Positions 43,236 through 55,665 of a stretch of DNA of 64,000 bases are shown here, in pieces. This DNA is from Elmis aenea (taxonomy: Eukaryota; Arthropoda; Insecta; Coleoptera; Elmidae): the NCBI GenBank assembly GCA_947652605.1, contig OX393576.1, forward strand, positions 65,423,528-65,487,527, read 5' to 3'. The notes beneath the pieces were generated by a model. It was not told the DNA's origin. It was given only the letters and a program-made list of their open reading frames with translations, and ran no database searches. The stretch's first letter is position 1, and each line of letters begins with the position of its first letter. The position numbers and the translations under genes are program-made.

Positions 43236-44399
43236 GGTTTTATCCAACTTACTTTGTAACAGTTACTATTAGCTTGATAAAGCTGACTATTTATTATAAT
43301 AGTTCCTGACACAACCATACTTATTTAAAAAAGATAGAAGTATACATGTAGGTTAATAACGCCATTGCAAGTAAGGTGTGCCAAGGTTGTATTGTCCAGC
43401 AATGTGGGACAGTGCAAAGCTTAGTAATATGGCAAAACTGCCCCACGATAAGACGTTCAGTTGCAAATCGTTACAATGGTTATATTCATAGTACATACGT
43501 TTTAAGAAATCAAAAGAAAATTGCATGGAATTTTCAGAAAAACCTTTAACGTTTAACGATATGTTTAAATAAGTAATCAACATTCCACAAAAAAAAAAAC
43601 TGAAAGGCCGTTTAAGATAGACTTGTAGGGACCAAAACAACGAAAAGCTGTAATATTACAGAACTTTAGTCTTAAAAAATATTTAAAAATAAATAAATAT
43701 CACCTAAATTAAGTAAAATTGAAGTTTTTCTTTGAAGTATCGCACAATAATTTCAAATACACAATTTAAAAGCTCTTGAAATATTGTTACGCTAATATCT
43801 TATCTAAATTTAATTATTTAAATTTGATGTAATAAAGATTATTAAACTCCGTTCAAGGAGATATGCTTCAGGCTTTTGCATCTGGTATGTTTCAAGCAAA
43901 TTGTTCTGAGTTCATTCGGTACACAGCATCGTCAGAGCCAGTCGTTGAACAACACAGTAACAAGTAGTGACCATTGACAAACAAGCCATCAATAACCAGT
44001 AAACGTAAAGCTCTGGTTAAATTTTTATCTATTTACTTATCAGATTTGGGCTGGGAACGAATGATTCCAGTTGAATGAAAGTAGCGTGTGAAAATATTAT
44101 AAAACTACAAAAAGTAGTAAATGGTTATTCATATCTATATATAAATTATTAATGATTAAAATATTGAACAGTTAGTAAACAAAAGCATCAATTAAATAGA
44201 AATATAAAAGGTTTTTAGGAAAGTATTTGAAAATGTTGTCATTTGAAAAGTAAAAATTAATTTCACAACAAATATCTCAAAAACAATTGAATGTATGAAA
44301 AAACTAATGAAATACGTACTTAAAGGCAACATCCGTCCCTCTACATTTGTTTTAAGGAACACTAAGGCTCTACCTCTTAAAATAAAGAAGAGCTGCGGT
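43236..44399. other. no gene; possible 5'-UTR-like patch
   Basis: Mostly AT-rich. At 43900-43990 a less AT-rich, stop-insensitive patch (CGTCAGAGCCAGTCGTTGAA) looks like a non-coding exon, without supporting evidence. The 95-codon frame at 43353-43640 (minus) is unrecognised. Confidence 0.3.
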
Positions 44400-45010
44400 T
44401 TTCTTAGTGTGACGCTCTATATTAATAATTCCTGTGGCACACTGTATTTAGCGGACCAAATATTTTGTTGAAAACTGACCTTAGAAAGAATATATTTTGC
44501 CATATGTCCCATTTATCGTGAACAGCATGGGGATCTCCTAAACGGTAAGAGATACAGAGATGGTTAAAGAAGTCAAAATGTTCTATGATTTAAGAGCAAC
44601 TATTATATGGAAAAAAAATCCAAAACATAAATATTTTTTGCGCTTTAAAAAAAAAACAAAAAAAAATGACGTTTTCTATTTTTGCTTTATAACTTGCTTA
44701 TTTGAAATCATACTCGGAATATTTTTCGACATTATTATGCAACTGTTTGAGTAGATCTGAAATGTGTTAATAAATTTTACGTATATCTTCATTTGTTTTT
44801 GTTATTTCAACATCAACTTTCTTATTTTAAATACGGGTTGTAGTTGGCTGTGACACCATTAAAAAGTTAATTTTTTTCTCGTTTCATTGATGTATGGATT
44901 GTTAGGTTTATCTTTTAAAATAAGTAAGTTATTACAGTATTATTGTATTTGTTAAGTTTAATCAAAGTGGCGATTGAAAAACAAAACAGAACCACACAAA
45001 TAAACTAACT
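44400..45010. repeat. mariner-type repeat related to 38.2-38.9 kb
   Basis: Shows GTGAACAGCATGGGGATCTC, ACGGTAAGAGATACAGAGAT and, further right, TAGTTGGCTGTGACACCATT, the inverted counterparts of the 38.2-38.9 kb copy. Ends are not sharp. Confidence 0.55.
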
Positions 45011-45589
45011 GTACTCAATTGAACACAAAAACTTGGTGACGATATGCATTTTCAGCTAAACGAAGTATGCAAGCTTTCTGTTTAGTTTTGTAAAAAAAAT
45101 ATTTTTTAATAAAAATTCGAATTATTAGAAAACGAGGAAAATTGTCTCCTTCAACTCGCTCCACATCCCACTAAATTTATATAAGGTCATTATTTTTAAG
45201 TACTGCCCTATTTAAGCGAAACCTGTTAAAACTAGCTGACGATCATATTACGGGGATATATGATAAAACGTAACAATACGTGCAATGCAGTACTAGGAGT
45301 TATATAAAGTTTTACTGAAATGCCATCAGCTGTAAAAGGTACACGAGAGCGACTAAACCTTAATGAATATACTAAGTTGTTTCATCATAATAAAAGCTAT
45401 ACGTTCACCCTCCTCAATATTTGACATGTTACATTGTCACTTACAGATGAACACCAAGTTCCAGACTAAATTCGCGATAATAAAATGAACATCAAATTTT
45501 TTAACAATACACACGATATTTTTCTTCGTGATTTTATAAATACATTTATTTTAGGAGGAAGATATGGAAGACGCCAACATATGAAAAAT
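45011..45589. other. unrecognised AT-rich DNA
   Basis: No supported feature. Confidence 0.3.
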
Positions 45590-46595
45590 GAAAACTCAAC
45601 TCCCCCACAATGTCTTATACCCGTGAGGGTAGATAGGCCATGGATTAAGTAAGTAATTTATTTTAAGAAAATCATTTCTGTAACAAACCTCTTTTTCTTA
45701 ATCGGTTCCTCTTGTACCTTTCGATGTCAAGGTATGCTCTTCTATTTCTGGATGAAGTTTCTCCACTCCTGCCTATCATTAGCTAACTGTGGCACATCTC
45801 TCCAGCAAAATCATCTTTCTCCTAGTATCTGTTTTATTTCGTTTTTTCCATTTTATTCTTGTTTTTCCTCATTTCTTTTTCCCTTCATCTTCATTTTCCA
45901 TCCTATTTTCGCGTATCTACTTTCTAGCATGCGTAGTAGATGTCCAAGCCATCTTAATTGATTCGCCTCCATCTTTTTATTTATGTCTTTCACTCCTAGG
46001 TTTTTTCAGATTTTTTCGTTACTTATTTTGTCGATCAGTCTACATCCCTCTATTCTTCTCGTATGTCTCATTTCCTGTATCTGTATTCTTTGTTTTTGTT
46101 TTTGTGTTAGTGTTCAAGTTTTTTAATACCTTGTAGAAAAGTTTTTGATTGTTCGCATATTGTTCTTCCATAGTCCTCCCAAGTCTTTGCTTTTTTTAGA
46201 TATTATTAGATTTATTATTATAATACAATAAACATAGCTGCCCATACATAAAGATATTACAAATTACAGAATAGAATATAGCTACATTATATCGACAATA
46301 ACAATGCTATGATTATCAACTTCAAAACAGCTTACGCTGGTACCGAAGTTGTTACAAGATAAAAAAGAAACCGTCCAACAATTTAATTTTTTTTATTTGC
46401 GTATAAGTGGTATTATGTTATGTTATGATGAGAAATATTATGTTAAGTTTTCCTTCTAACACAATCCGTTTGGTCTTTTCTTTTTGTTACTTTTCGTATT
46501 CTGCTGGTTTGCTTGTTGACGGGTATTTTTTCCATAGGTAGTCATCTTTCTTTTCCTTTACTTCTCTTTTGACTTCTTCGGTTCACCAGGCAGTT
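45590..46595 (-). pseudogene. LINE remnant with internal deletion and an insertion
   Basis: On the minus strand from 46595 the text reads EEVKREVKEKKDDYLWKKY (the basic linker between endonuclease and polymerase). It is interrupted by an AT-rich insertion at about 46205-46415 and resumes with AKTWEDYGRTICEQ and KLFYKVLKNL. It then jumps near 46115 to the C-terminal region (ETYEKNRGM, then IKMAWTSTTHARKQ). The whole polymerase domain is missing. Plus-strand frames (45734-45961, 45789-46136) are antisense shadows. Confidence 0.65.
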
Positions 46596-47982
46596 TGTTT
46601 TTTAATAATTATTATAAATCAAAGCTCTTGGAATTTAAAAAAAATGCAAAGCTGTAAACTTTGTAACTTTTTTCAAAACCTCGAAGGAATGTAAAAATGG
46701 TCATCTCTTTGTTGTATTAGACGTGTGCATTAATTTAAAAAAAAATCGATTTTTGCTTGAAAAAGGTTAAAGACTACCGTTTTTAAGTAATACGTATTCA
46801 CATTATTCACAAATCTCACATTTTTGTGTCACGTACAAGACAAATATTTCTATAGCTTTGTTACTAGTAAAGGTACAAAAACAAAACTTGTTCACAATCG
46901 TTAGTTGCATAATCTGAAATTATTTTTAAGTATACCCAGCGTTTCGGTTCTGCGTATGTAACTTTATATAACACCCTTTTTGCTCTTCAGTTTTTAATGA
47001 AACCACAAATAATACAATTTTAAACCGAATTCTAATTTATATTATTAAACGCAAGTTGCATCACTTGCTTTTGTTACTAAAAGCAAAGTTTATGGTTGAG
47101 ATGGTAGAGATCACAATACTGGTGTAGCCTACAAATGACTTGCCATACACAACTTTAAATTTTTGTAATATAAAGGTTTTAATTGGTTTCCTTTCATTGG
47201 GTTCACGAATCAACTAACAAGCATATTAGTTACTAAAATTTATGAGAGAATTTTCACTGTGGAAATGGGAATTAAAATTATCGCAACTTAAACAGTATCC
47301 TTAAAACATTAAATCTAAAGTAATTTCATTTCAATTCAAAAATACCATTACCTGAATATGAAATATATTTTTGCGACACATTACCTAAGCTATTAATTTA
47401 TTGAGTAAAATTGCATAAGAAAATAGAAATTAAATTATGACATCTCTTAACACTAAACTAAATATTGCTTGTAAATTTTTTCGTTATGAAATCATTGTAC
47501 GTATTAATCTTAGACTTTTTAAAGTAAATTTTAATAACTCATTTAAGGTACAAAAAATACGTTATATTAATTTATCACTTGTACGGGGACAAAAATGTCC
47601 TGCTTCGTGTAGTTTCAGTCAATTTGCGTAATTTATATACCTGAGGGTAGTCGAGAAGTTAGTTAAATTAGTTCTTAAGGAACAGGCGTTTAAGATGAAT
47701 TGGATGAGCTTAATTGTACTTTGTATTTTTATACTGTTTTAAAATTACCGTTAATAATAACTTCTTGAATAGGTTAAATATTTTGATAGAAATATAATGG
47801 AGCATTCTCATTTATATTTTTTTTAGTTAATAAGAGTGATCAAATACAAAATCTTGTAGAAAAATGTAACGGAATATAAAAACACAGCCTTAACTTAAAG
47901 ACTTTTGTAGTGAAAAAATTTGTACAGAGCTATGGCATTAATAGTTACAAAAAATCAAGAATATAATAAAATTTGTATTAAT
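46596..47982. other. unrecognised AT-rich DNA
   Basis: No frame, RNA or repeat boundary that I can support. Confidence 0.35.
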
Positions 47983-49060
47983 AATAAATAATGTAATTTA
48001 TTTAGCGATTTGCTAATTTTATTTACATTTTGAATACTTATATATAAAAATACATAAAAATTAAAACTTTCTCTTAATATAACTACTGATTGTGAGCTTA
48101 CATCTAAATCTTACAATATTAGTTTCATTTTTAAGTTCGCTTGTTAGATCGTTATAAAATTTCAGTCCTTTATAAAATAGAGAATTTTGAGTTTAATTTC
48201 GTGTCCTGAATGGCAATTTAATGTCTTTACAGTTTCTAGTCGGATGACTATAAATGTTAGAGTTTTAAGTTGTATATTTTAACGAAGAATTTGGAAGCAG
48301 GTTATTTATAATCTTGAAAATGAAAATAATCGTATTCAAAATTATCCGTTATTTAATACTAAGCCACTGTAGAGGATCTAGCATACGAGTAATTTTGGTG
48401 TATCTTAACAGTGTAAAATAATTCTCATAGCCCTATTTAGCAATTTTTGAAGCCGATCTAAATCACTAGTGTTTGCCAGAAATGAAATACTTGAGCAATA
48501 TTTGAAATGGGGTGCTATGATACTTTTGTATATTAAAATTTTAGGAAGGACTGGAAGTAATCTACTAAGAAAACCTTCTTAATTATATAATCAGTATTGC
48601 TTTTAAAATCTAGCTTATCGTCTGTTATTATACCTAAATATTTAATTTCATTAACTCTAAATTTAACACCCCATCCTATTCTATGTTGCTGATTAAACAC
48701 ATTCTTATTGTTTATCACCAAGTAGTTTGTTTAGTCGACATTTATTTTCAGTTTGTTAACCTTTAACCACGCTGCGACTCTACGTAGGTCAGTTTTTAAT
48801 TTGCTTACCATCCTGTCACCGTTATTTCCACAAATAAATATAAGAGTATCATCTGCAAATAAATTTATGACGCTGTTTCCGACATTTGCTTAAATGTCAT
48901 TCATCTACAGTATGAACAACAAAGGCCCAAGGACACTACCTTGAGGAACACCTAAATTATTCATTATCCTATTTGAGGTTTCATTTTTAAACTTTGTAGT
49001 TTGATACAGAGATGTTAAATAAACTGTAAAAGATTTGTTTTCTTTGCCTCTTGACTCCGT
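47983..49060 (-). pseudogene. decayed non-LTR retrotransposon, reverse transcriptase and 3' end
   Basis: Minus-strand text has GVPQGSVLGPLLFIL (motif B), then LFADDTLIFICGNNGDRM (motif C), LKVNKLKINVD and NEIKYLGIITDDKLDFKSNT (thumb). It then becomes unreadable and finishes in a (ATT)n-like tail at 47983. It belongs to the same broad group as the 57.7 kb element (Jockey/CR1-like). Stops and frameshifts make it dead. A solo tail of the same family lies at 1939-2028. Confidence 0.75.
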
Positions 49061-49384
49061 ACGTTTCAAGTTTTATTATTAAGCGTTGTCTGCTGTGACA
49101 CTTTTTGTTTAAAATAAAATGTTTTGCCCAAAAACATGTTCAAGGTTGATTTTGAACAGGGCCGTACTAGTTTTTTATGAAATTTATTGAAACCGAACCC
49201 CCGCAACTCCGCCACTGGTTGCTTGTGGGACTTAAAATTCTCACCGAATGTGGCAACCTGTAAGGTGGTGCTGTATACCAAATTCGGTTTAAATATATCT
49301 ACTGGTTGGGAAACGGTTAAAAATAATCGATATTTTTTCGAAAATTTCAAAGGTATATAAGTTCTGTTTGCGTCAAATTATTAA

Positions 49385-49487
49385 GCACCTGAATATACAA
49401 CTTGCCCTGATTTAACCGAAGTCGTAACTCTTACCGTTTACGAAATCCCCATATTGGCCCTCGAAAAACGAGAACCCTGTATATAAC
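49385..49487. repeat. mariner-type terminal fragment
   Basis: CTCTTACCGTTTACGAAATC and a final GAGAACCCTGTATA match the inner and outer ends of other repeats here (1271-1481, 44.5 kb). The upstream 49060-49385 holds a 94-codon minus-strand frame of no recognisable family. Confidence 0.45.
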
Positions 49488-51028
49488 GAAAAGTTGTGAT
49501 TCGCTCGTTTTCTTTATATTTTGCGGGTGTTACTGTTAATATTTTAATTTCCTGGTAAATTATACACAATGTTTAACAAAAATATGTTGAACTTCCTTTG
49601 TATAAGCGCATATTAAAATTAAAACTTGCAATATTTTCACAGCAGCACAGCAAGTAATGAACACCAAGTTTGATACTTTGAGTAGTTACGATGGCAAAGG
49701 TTCTCTTACCGAGCAACGACTCTAAAAGGGCGCTAAAACTGTTTCTTTGCTAGCAGACACCTTCGAAGTTAAAAGAGGTTCGTTAATGTGACCCATCGCT
49801 ATTAAATGATTTAAGTTTGAAAGTAGAAAAATACATTCTCTAACGGAAAAATAAATTCGAATGCTTTTGAAATAAATCACGGCGGATATACCTTTATTGG
49901 CTATTTTTTTAGAGTAAAAAAAAAACTGTGCAAATATTCGTTCCCTACTGTTATTAAAAATTCCATATTACAAACAAATTTCGTTGAATTACAAACTTTT
50001 TAAACGCGAATAATAGTGAATGAAGTCGTTCAAGCCAATAGCGAAAATGAATTTATTGGTATCTCTCAAGTATGAGCGCACAATATCTGAACCATTGTAA
50101 ACTGATTAGTTTGAACTGCTGCTAGCAAACTTTTGCTTTGAAAAAAAATTGTTAACTATTAAAAGACTAACCGAAATTCTGATGCAAATTTATTATAAAA
50201 CTATATGTGTTTTTAATTTGTATTTTACATATTCAAGAATATTTTGCGTGCGTTAAAAACCACGATTATAATATTTTTATGTTTCATTGTTTAACTTTTA
50301 ATCATTTCAAATACATAATATTTTAAATATAACAACAACAACAATGTATATACTTACATAATAGTGGAACCGCTAAGACTGTTAATTATTTCACTCTTTG
50401 ATTATTATGATTGGTAAACGTGGTAGCTTAAAAGCCGGCCCGTGCGTATATATAAAATTATCCAGCGCTTCTTGGTACTGAAACAGCTGAAAATATACTG
50501 TAAGCTAAAGTATAAATGCTACGTTGGCGTACGAAGCGCAGGTTGAGAGGCAGGCAGGTAAAGCACAGGATAATACGCGTGCGTAGGACAGGATAACACA
50601 AAATGAGAAATAATCCACCTACATGTAGCAGTATACACCTTTTTTTACTGTTTTGAACTTTGCTCCAATGAACTAGATGCATCCATCATAACCACGTCTC
50701 TTTCTTAATTTTTTGCGGAAACTTCTGTTCATGAACTATTCAGCTTAATTGAGTTTCGATAAGGGGCGTAAAAAGTTTAGTTTATCCTTATGATTTATTA
50801 ATGTCCCAGACACATATTTGGCTGGAGTGTCGTAAAGTTATTAAATTGGCATAATTAAAAATGTAGCAGTCATCCTCGTGGTCTTATATTGTTTTATTTA
50901 AAAATATTTGGCTATTGACTGATAATAATTTAATTACTTTTACTTCGTTTAACATTTCCACGAAATAGACTGTTTATAGTGTCTAAGTGAGTTTTTAAAA
51001 AAAATAAGAAAAATGATTTACATACAGC
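49488..51028. other. unrecognised intergenic DNA
   Basis: 1.5 kb without a supported gene. A TATATAAAATTA motif at about 50448 is followed by GC-richer text to 50600, which could be a promoter or an unclassified repeat. Confidence 0.3.
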
Positions 51029-51031
51029 TGA

Positions 51032-51707
51032 CAAGGGAGGGTCACGATAATTATGTTGTCACTAAAATTTGATTAAGGCTGTGTTTATTGCATCAAGAAC
51101 AACAAAACTAAATGTTTCGCAGAGTTATACGTGCCACTGGCCATTTCCTTCGGAAAAATAGGGGAAAAAACTGAAAAATTGCTATAAAAAGGTCGTTTTT
51201 GCAAGCGCGTTAGCCATGAAACCGTCAGAAACAAAAGCGAAATTCTCCTATTTGCCAATGCGCGCATCCTTTGCAAGTAAAATGGTGTTTTTGAAAAAAT
51301 CTTAAACTGTTCCGGAAAAAAAACAAAAACGAAACCCCTGCAAAAGCGCTATGATTTGAGAAGTTATGTAACTAAATCTATGCGACTTGCATAGGCGTTT
51401 AACATAGGGGAAACCGGGGCCTTGGTTTTCGCGTTTTTCTCCGGTCGTTTCAGAAAAACCATTTTACTTGCAAAGGATGCGCCCGTTGGTAAATGAAAAA
51501 ATTTCAATTTTATCTCTGACGGTTTCATGACCAACGCAATCGAAAAAATTACCTTTATTATTCAACTTTTCAGTTTTTCCCCTATTTTTCCGAAGAAAAT
51601 AGCCAGTGGCACGTATAACTCTGCAAAACATTTAGTGTTGATGTTCTTCATGCAATAAACACAGCCTTGATCAGATTCTAGCGACAACATATTGTGACCT
51701 TCCTTGG
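51032..51707. repeat. family H palindromic MITE, copy 3 (TGA target duplication)
   Basis: Ends CAAGGGAGGGTCACGATAAT and (inverted) CCAAGGAAGGTCACAATATG, flanked by TGA on both sides (51029-51031, 51708-51710). Arms are inverted copies as in copy 1. Confidence 0.75.
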
Positions 51708-52184
51708 TGAGTGTAAACTTTTTGCTTGTAGAAAATTCGCAGTTTATATTTTAAAACATCCCCATTTGAAAATTCCTTAGTAAATGACATTTTATAATCA
51801 TTTATAATAAAAATAGTTTAAGTCTATATCTCGTAGTCTAATTAATTTGTTGTCCTAAACCAGGCCTATGCAACCTTTTAATTGCAAATTTTATGAAATC
51901 GTAACGGTTTGCATCACTTTCCAGTGGATATGAAGTTTCTTCGAAGTGTGAAGAGTCCGGAGACATTTTGAAACTGATTATTTTTTTCGCGCATAAATTT
52001 TCAGTAATATAATATATAACAATTGCATTGAAAATTATGAATAATTTTTGGTAAATTTGCCCGAATGCAAGTTGAGCTGAAAAAAACACGAGTGCACGAA
52101 GTGCACGAGTGATTTTTTTTATTCAACTTGCATGAGTGAAGATTAGACAAATATTATAGGTTATGCACGAGTTATATTTTGTCA

Positions 52185-52855
52185 GAAAATTTCCTTCACC
52201 TAATCTACCTGTCAAAGTAAATGTATGTTATCTCAAATTTTACAAGTACTGTCAGAGTGGTGCGTCAGGGGTGTGGTTTAATCTATATTAAAGTCACGCT
52301 ACTGGTCCCCGAAATTCGTCAAAAAATTATCAAGATCAAAATATTTAATTCCCTCTCCAAATTTATATTTTTGACCAATCACAAACTCAGATTCTGTTAA
52401 TTGCAAAAAAGATATTATCAGTGTATGATTATGTTTATTGGTCGTTTCTAGGAAATCTGAGTTTGTTATTGGTCGAAAACGCAAATTTGACAAGAGGATC
52501 AACATCTGACAGGGAAATGTAAAATTATTACCGTGTAATAATGCTCCTATTGGTAGTCTCTAGAACAGTGGTGCCCAACCCGTAGCTCGCGAGCAACGTG
52601 TTGCTCGCGACACCTTTTGATGTGGCTCGCGACAACTTTTGATGTGCCTCATTTTCTTTAACATACTTATTAAAAATTTTTATTGTTTGTGCATTAAAAC
52701 GTTTAAAATTAAAATATTAAATCAAAATATATTATAAAATATACAAAAATTTTAAATTCTAAATTGGCTCGAGCCCAGTTAAAGGTTGGGCACCACTGCT
52801 CTAGAAGATTAGTAATTGGTTGAAAACGCAAATTTGACAGGTGAAGGAAATTTTC
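52185..52855. repeat. MITE family G copy 1, ends GAAAATTTCCTTCACCT
   Basis: The ends are inverted repeats (GAAAATTTCCTTCACCTAAT and, inverted, GAAAATTTCCTTCACCTGTC). The body, including GTCAGAGTGGTGCGTCAGGG, recurs at 55785-56249. It interrupts the hAT transposase text and is itself interrupted at 52566. Confidence 0.7.
52566..52798. repeat. 233 bp hAT-type MITE with perfect 8 bp target duplication
   Basis: Ends CAGTGGTGCCCAACC and its exact inverted copy are flanked by CTCTAGAA on both sides (52558-52565, 52799-52806). The related copy of the host MITE at 56185-56195 has the single uninterrupted CTCTAGAA. The body holds short GCTCGCGA-type palindromes at the left and is AT-rich at the right. 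Confidence 0.92.
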
Positions 52856-52867
52856 AGTATAAGCAAC

Positions 52868-53500
52868 GCAGTGACATACAAGTAGTTTATTCGAAGCGTT
52901 CCCTCATTTTTTATTTCTAAATCAGTTTTTAATACAAAATAAAAATTCTCAGCTATTGTAGTTCCTTTCATCCTTACCAAATCTAATAATTCTTCAGTAA
53001 CATTTAACTTTATATCTACTCCACGAAAAAAAATTACAAGTTGAGCAGTATTAGATACATCCGTTGATTCATCAAGACAAAGAGAATAAGATAAAAAGTT
53101 ATTAGCAGTATATTTAAGAGTTAATATTACGTTTTCTGCCATTTCGTCAATTTATCTTGCCACAGTAAATCTAAATAAAATTTGAAAAAAAGGTTTTTTT
53201 TCAGGGCAAATAAAGTTCACAGCCATTTTAATACATTATTTTATTAAAATTCAATCAGAAAATGGTTTCAGATGTTTAGCTGAGATATTAAAAATGTCAT
53301 AACTTGCCATTGTTGTGGGGTCTTGTTGTTCCGGTAACTTCTCTTTCATTTCCATTTTTCTATCTCTTCTTAGTTCACCTGTTAATTTCTCATATTTTTA
53401 ACACTTTTTGGCATGTAATGACACTTAATGTTATACTCTTTAAAAACAGCAATGCTTGTAATTTACAACTTACTGGGTCGCAGACTGCATAAAAATGTCA
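52868..53500 (-). pseudogene. hAT-family transposase remnant (GTF2IRD2/ZBED-like type)
   Basis: Reading down the minus strand in shifting frames: AVFKEYNIKCHY (end of a BED-type zinc finger), KLTGELRRDRKMEMKEK, FICPEKKPFFQ, then an open stretch IDEMAENVILTLKYTANNF, SLCLDESTDVSNTAQLVIFF, RGVDIKLNVTEELLDL and MKGTTIAENF. The block around LDESTDVSNTAQL is typical of hAT transposases related to the domesticated GTF2IRD2 and ZBED5-type proteins, and holds the first catalytic Asp. The rest of the catalytic domain and the C-terminal dimerisation region are missing. It cannot be active. Confidence 0.8.
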
Positions 53501-53552
53501 GAGGGGCCGAATGCTGCCCTCGGGCCGTAGGTTGCACAGGTCTGTTCTAAAC

Positions 53553-54304
53553 TATCCATAACATTACTTTTGTGAATCTCACAACGGCGAATGAATTTCT
53601 TTAGATTCTTATTTGTATATTTTAAATAACGATTTAAAACAAAATAAAATAGTCACGTCAGACCGAATCCAAATGTGCCTGCCGAAATGTCGACATTATG
53701 TCTTCAATGGTTAATACTGAATTTCTGGCTGTTACATCTCGGCAACCGGAAATCACATATACGAGCGGTTTGCAGATTTATCCTTAGAATTGATCGCACA
53801 TAAATATATTTTTTTGGGTCGCATCCCTTTTAAATTAATCACAGTTTTAAACATCATATGCACGGGCCTGTAGGAATTGACATAAAAACATAAAATGAAG
53901 TAAATCCACTTATTCAAATATTTAATAAACAGTATAAGTAAATTTGATTGCTAACGTTTGAAATTTAAAAGTTGTATTATGTTATTCTTACTTGCTGTTT
54001 TAAGTCCACTAAAAATTATTGGTGCAGTTAAAAAAATCGTACATCAAGTCATTTCTTTCTAAGGAATGTTACTTTAAATCTATAACAATCTGTAACATGG
54101 TACTGAATAATTGCAAAAATGTACTTCTTTAGTATCCGTTTACTAGAAGGCTTAATATTATATTTCTTCTTTAAAAAATTAATTTAATATTGTTGGAAAC
54201 AACTTCAATCTGAGTTTCTTACATTGCGTAACTTAAACTGCTTCTATTTGAAGGTTATTGATACAAAGAACAAACTTATATTCCAAACTAGTCAATAAGC
54301 ACTA
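53553..54304. other. unrecognised intergenic DNA
   Basis: No supported feature. Confidence 0.3.
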
Positions 54305-54645
54305 TACAGGGTGATTCAATTTGACTGTCGCACCTCTATAGCTTTATTATTTTAAGAGAAAACCCCCATAATACCTATATTTTTGTAAATCATGGAAAAT
54401 TCTATCGAATGATGTTCATATGTGTTTTCGTCGATGAATTATGTCAGACTGGCAATAGTCAATTTGTTTTTTTAATTACCTATATGGTATACTTTCTTTT
54501 ATTGATTCTAATTAAATTTTTAGTCCGATACTGCATTAAAAAAATAAGCATAGGTACATGAAAAAAAAATTGAGAAAAATTACTTACATTTTTTTTACAC
54601 AAAATTGTTGTATTTGACTAAACAAAACACGATCGCTGAAGTAGT
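54305..54645. repeat. repeat family with left end CAGGGTGATTCAATTTGACT, copy 1
   Basis: About 340 bases match 55338-55665 in the same orientation (GACTGTCGCACCTCTATAGC, GTATTTGACTAAACAAAACA). Only the left terminus is present. Confidence 0.6.
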
Positions 54646-55337
54646 TGTCAGTTTACAACATTTGTGAATTAACAGTAGTTTACATTAATCATTAAACTGT
54701 AATTTAAATAAATTTTTATGCACGCATGAAAGAGAACTTACGTGACAGTAAAATACACAAAGAATTTTTTTTAAAACATGCAATTTTTTCAGTTAACCGG
54801 TCAACTGAAAACTCGTTGAACCAATCCGTCCCTAATACAAGAGCTTTCCTGTTCCTAATTTTATAATAACTTTTTATCTTATTAAATCAGCGCATTTAGT
54901 GTTTGATTTACGTTAATGCGATAACCGTCTTTATTTATATATTATTTTACGCGTCAAGACAAAAATATTAAAGTACCGCATCTCTATTTACATTCACTTT
55001 TGCAAATTTACGAGTATTTTATACAGGGCTGAATAAAAATTTATGCTAACTGCTTCGCATTTTCCTTAATCTCGACTATTAATCACCACTCAACATCCTG
55101 AAAACTGATAGAAATTCATATAGATTTCATTCACATACATCCGTAAATTTTCTTTTAAAGTGTTTTTACTGTATTTGGGAATTCTGGATACATAAAAAAC
55201 GCAACGCCCGTTTAAATACCAATTTTAAAGCGTTTTATGTTTTTCTTCAATTTATTTTTATCATAAACATTTAATATAAATTTGACTACATTATAATATT
55301 TGGTAACGTTTCAAAACTAGCCATGAAATAGTAGCAT
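54646..55337. other. unrecognised AT-rich DNA between the two copies
   Basis: Nothing that I can support. Confidence 0.3.
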
Positions 55338-55665
55338 ACAGGGTGTTTTAGTTTGACTGCCAAACCCTTATAACTTTGTTATTTTAAGAGGAAACCTTAT
55401 ATTTTTGTAAATCGAGAAAAATTCTGACGTTCAAATGTTTTATCTACGATGAAATATATCAGACTGGCGATAGACATTTTTTATTTTGAAATAACGTGGT
55501 ATTTTTTTATTAATTCTCATAGAAAATTAAATTCCAAATCCAATAGTGCATTAGAAAAAGAACCATATATGGAAAGCTTTTTGAGAAAAATGAGTTAAAA
55601 ACTATTTTTTTTCCACAAAAAAATATTTGTATTTGACTAAACAAAACATGTTTATTTCAGTAATT
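55338..55665. repeat. repeat family with left end CAGGGTGTTTTAGTTTGACT, copy 2
   Basis: Direct copy of the repeat at 54305-54645, about 1 kb away, at clearly less than full identity. No right terminus. Confidence 0.6.

Larger units (their letters stand above)
51861..53544 (-). mobile_element. 1.68 kb hAT transposon remnant with two nested MITEs
   Basis: Ends CAGGCCTATGCAACCT and (inverted) CAGACCTGTGCAACCT are flanked by TCCTAAAC (51853-51860) and TTCTAAAC (53545-53552), an 8 bp duplication with one mismatch. Between them lie a transposase remnant (52868-53500), a MITE (52185-52855) that interrupts it, and a hAT-type MITE inside that one. At about 52064-52136 there is also a hairpin (ATGCAAGTTGA against TCAACTTGCAT, with CACGAAGTGCACGAG in the loop). 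Confidence 0.75.
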
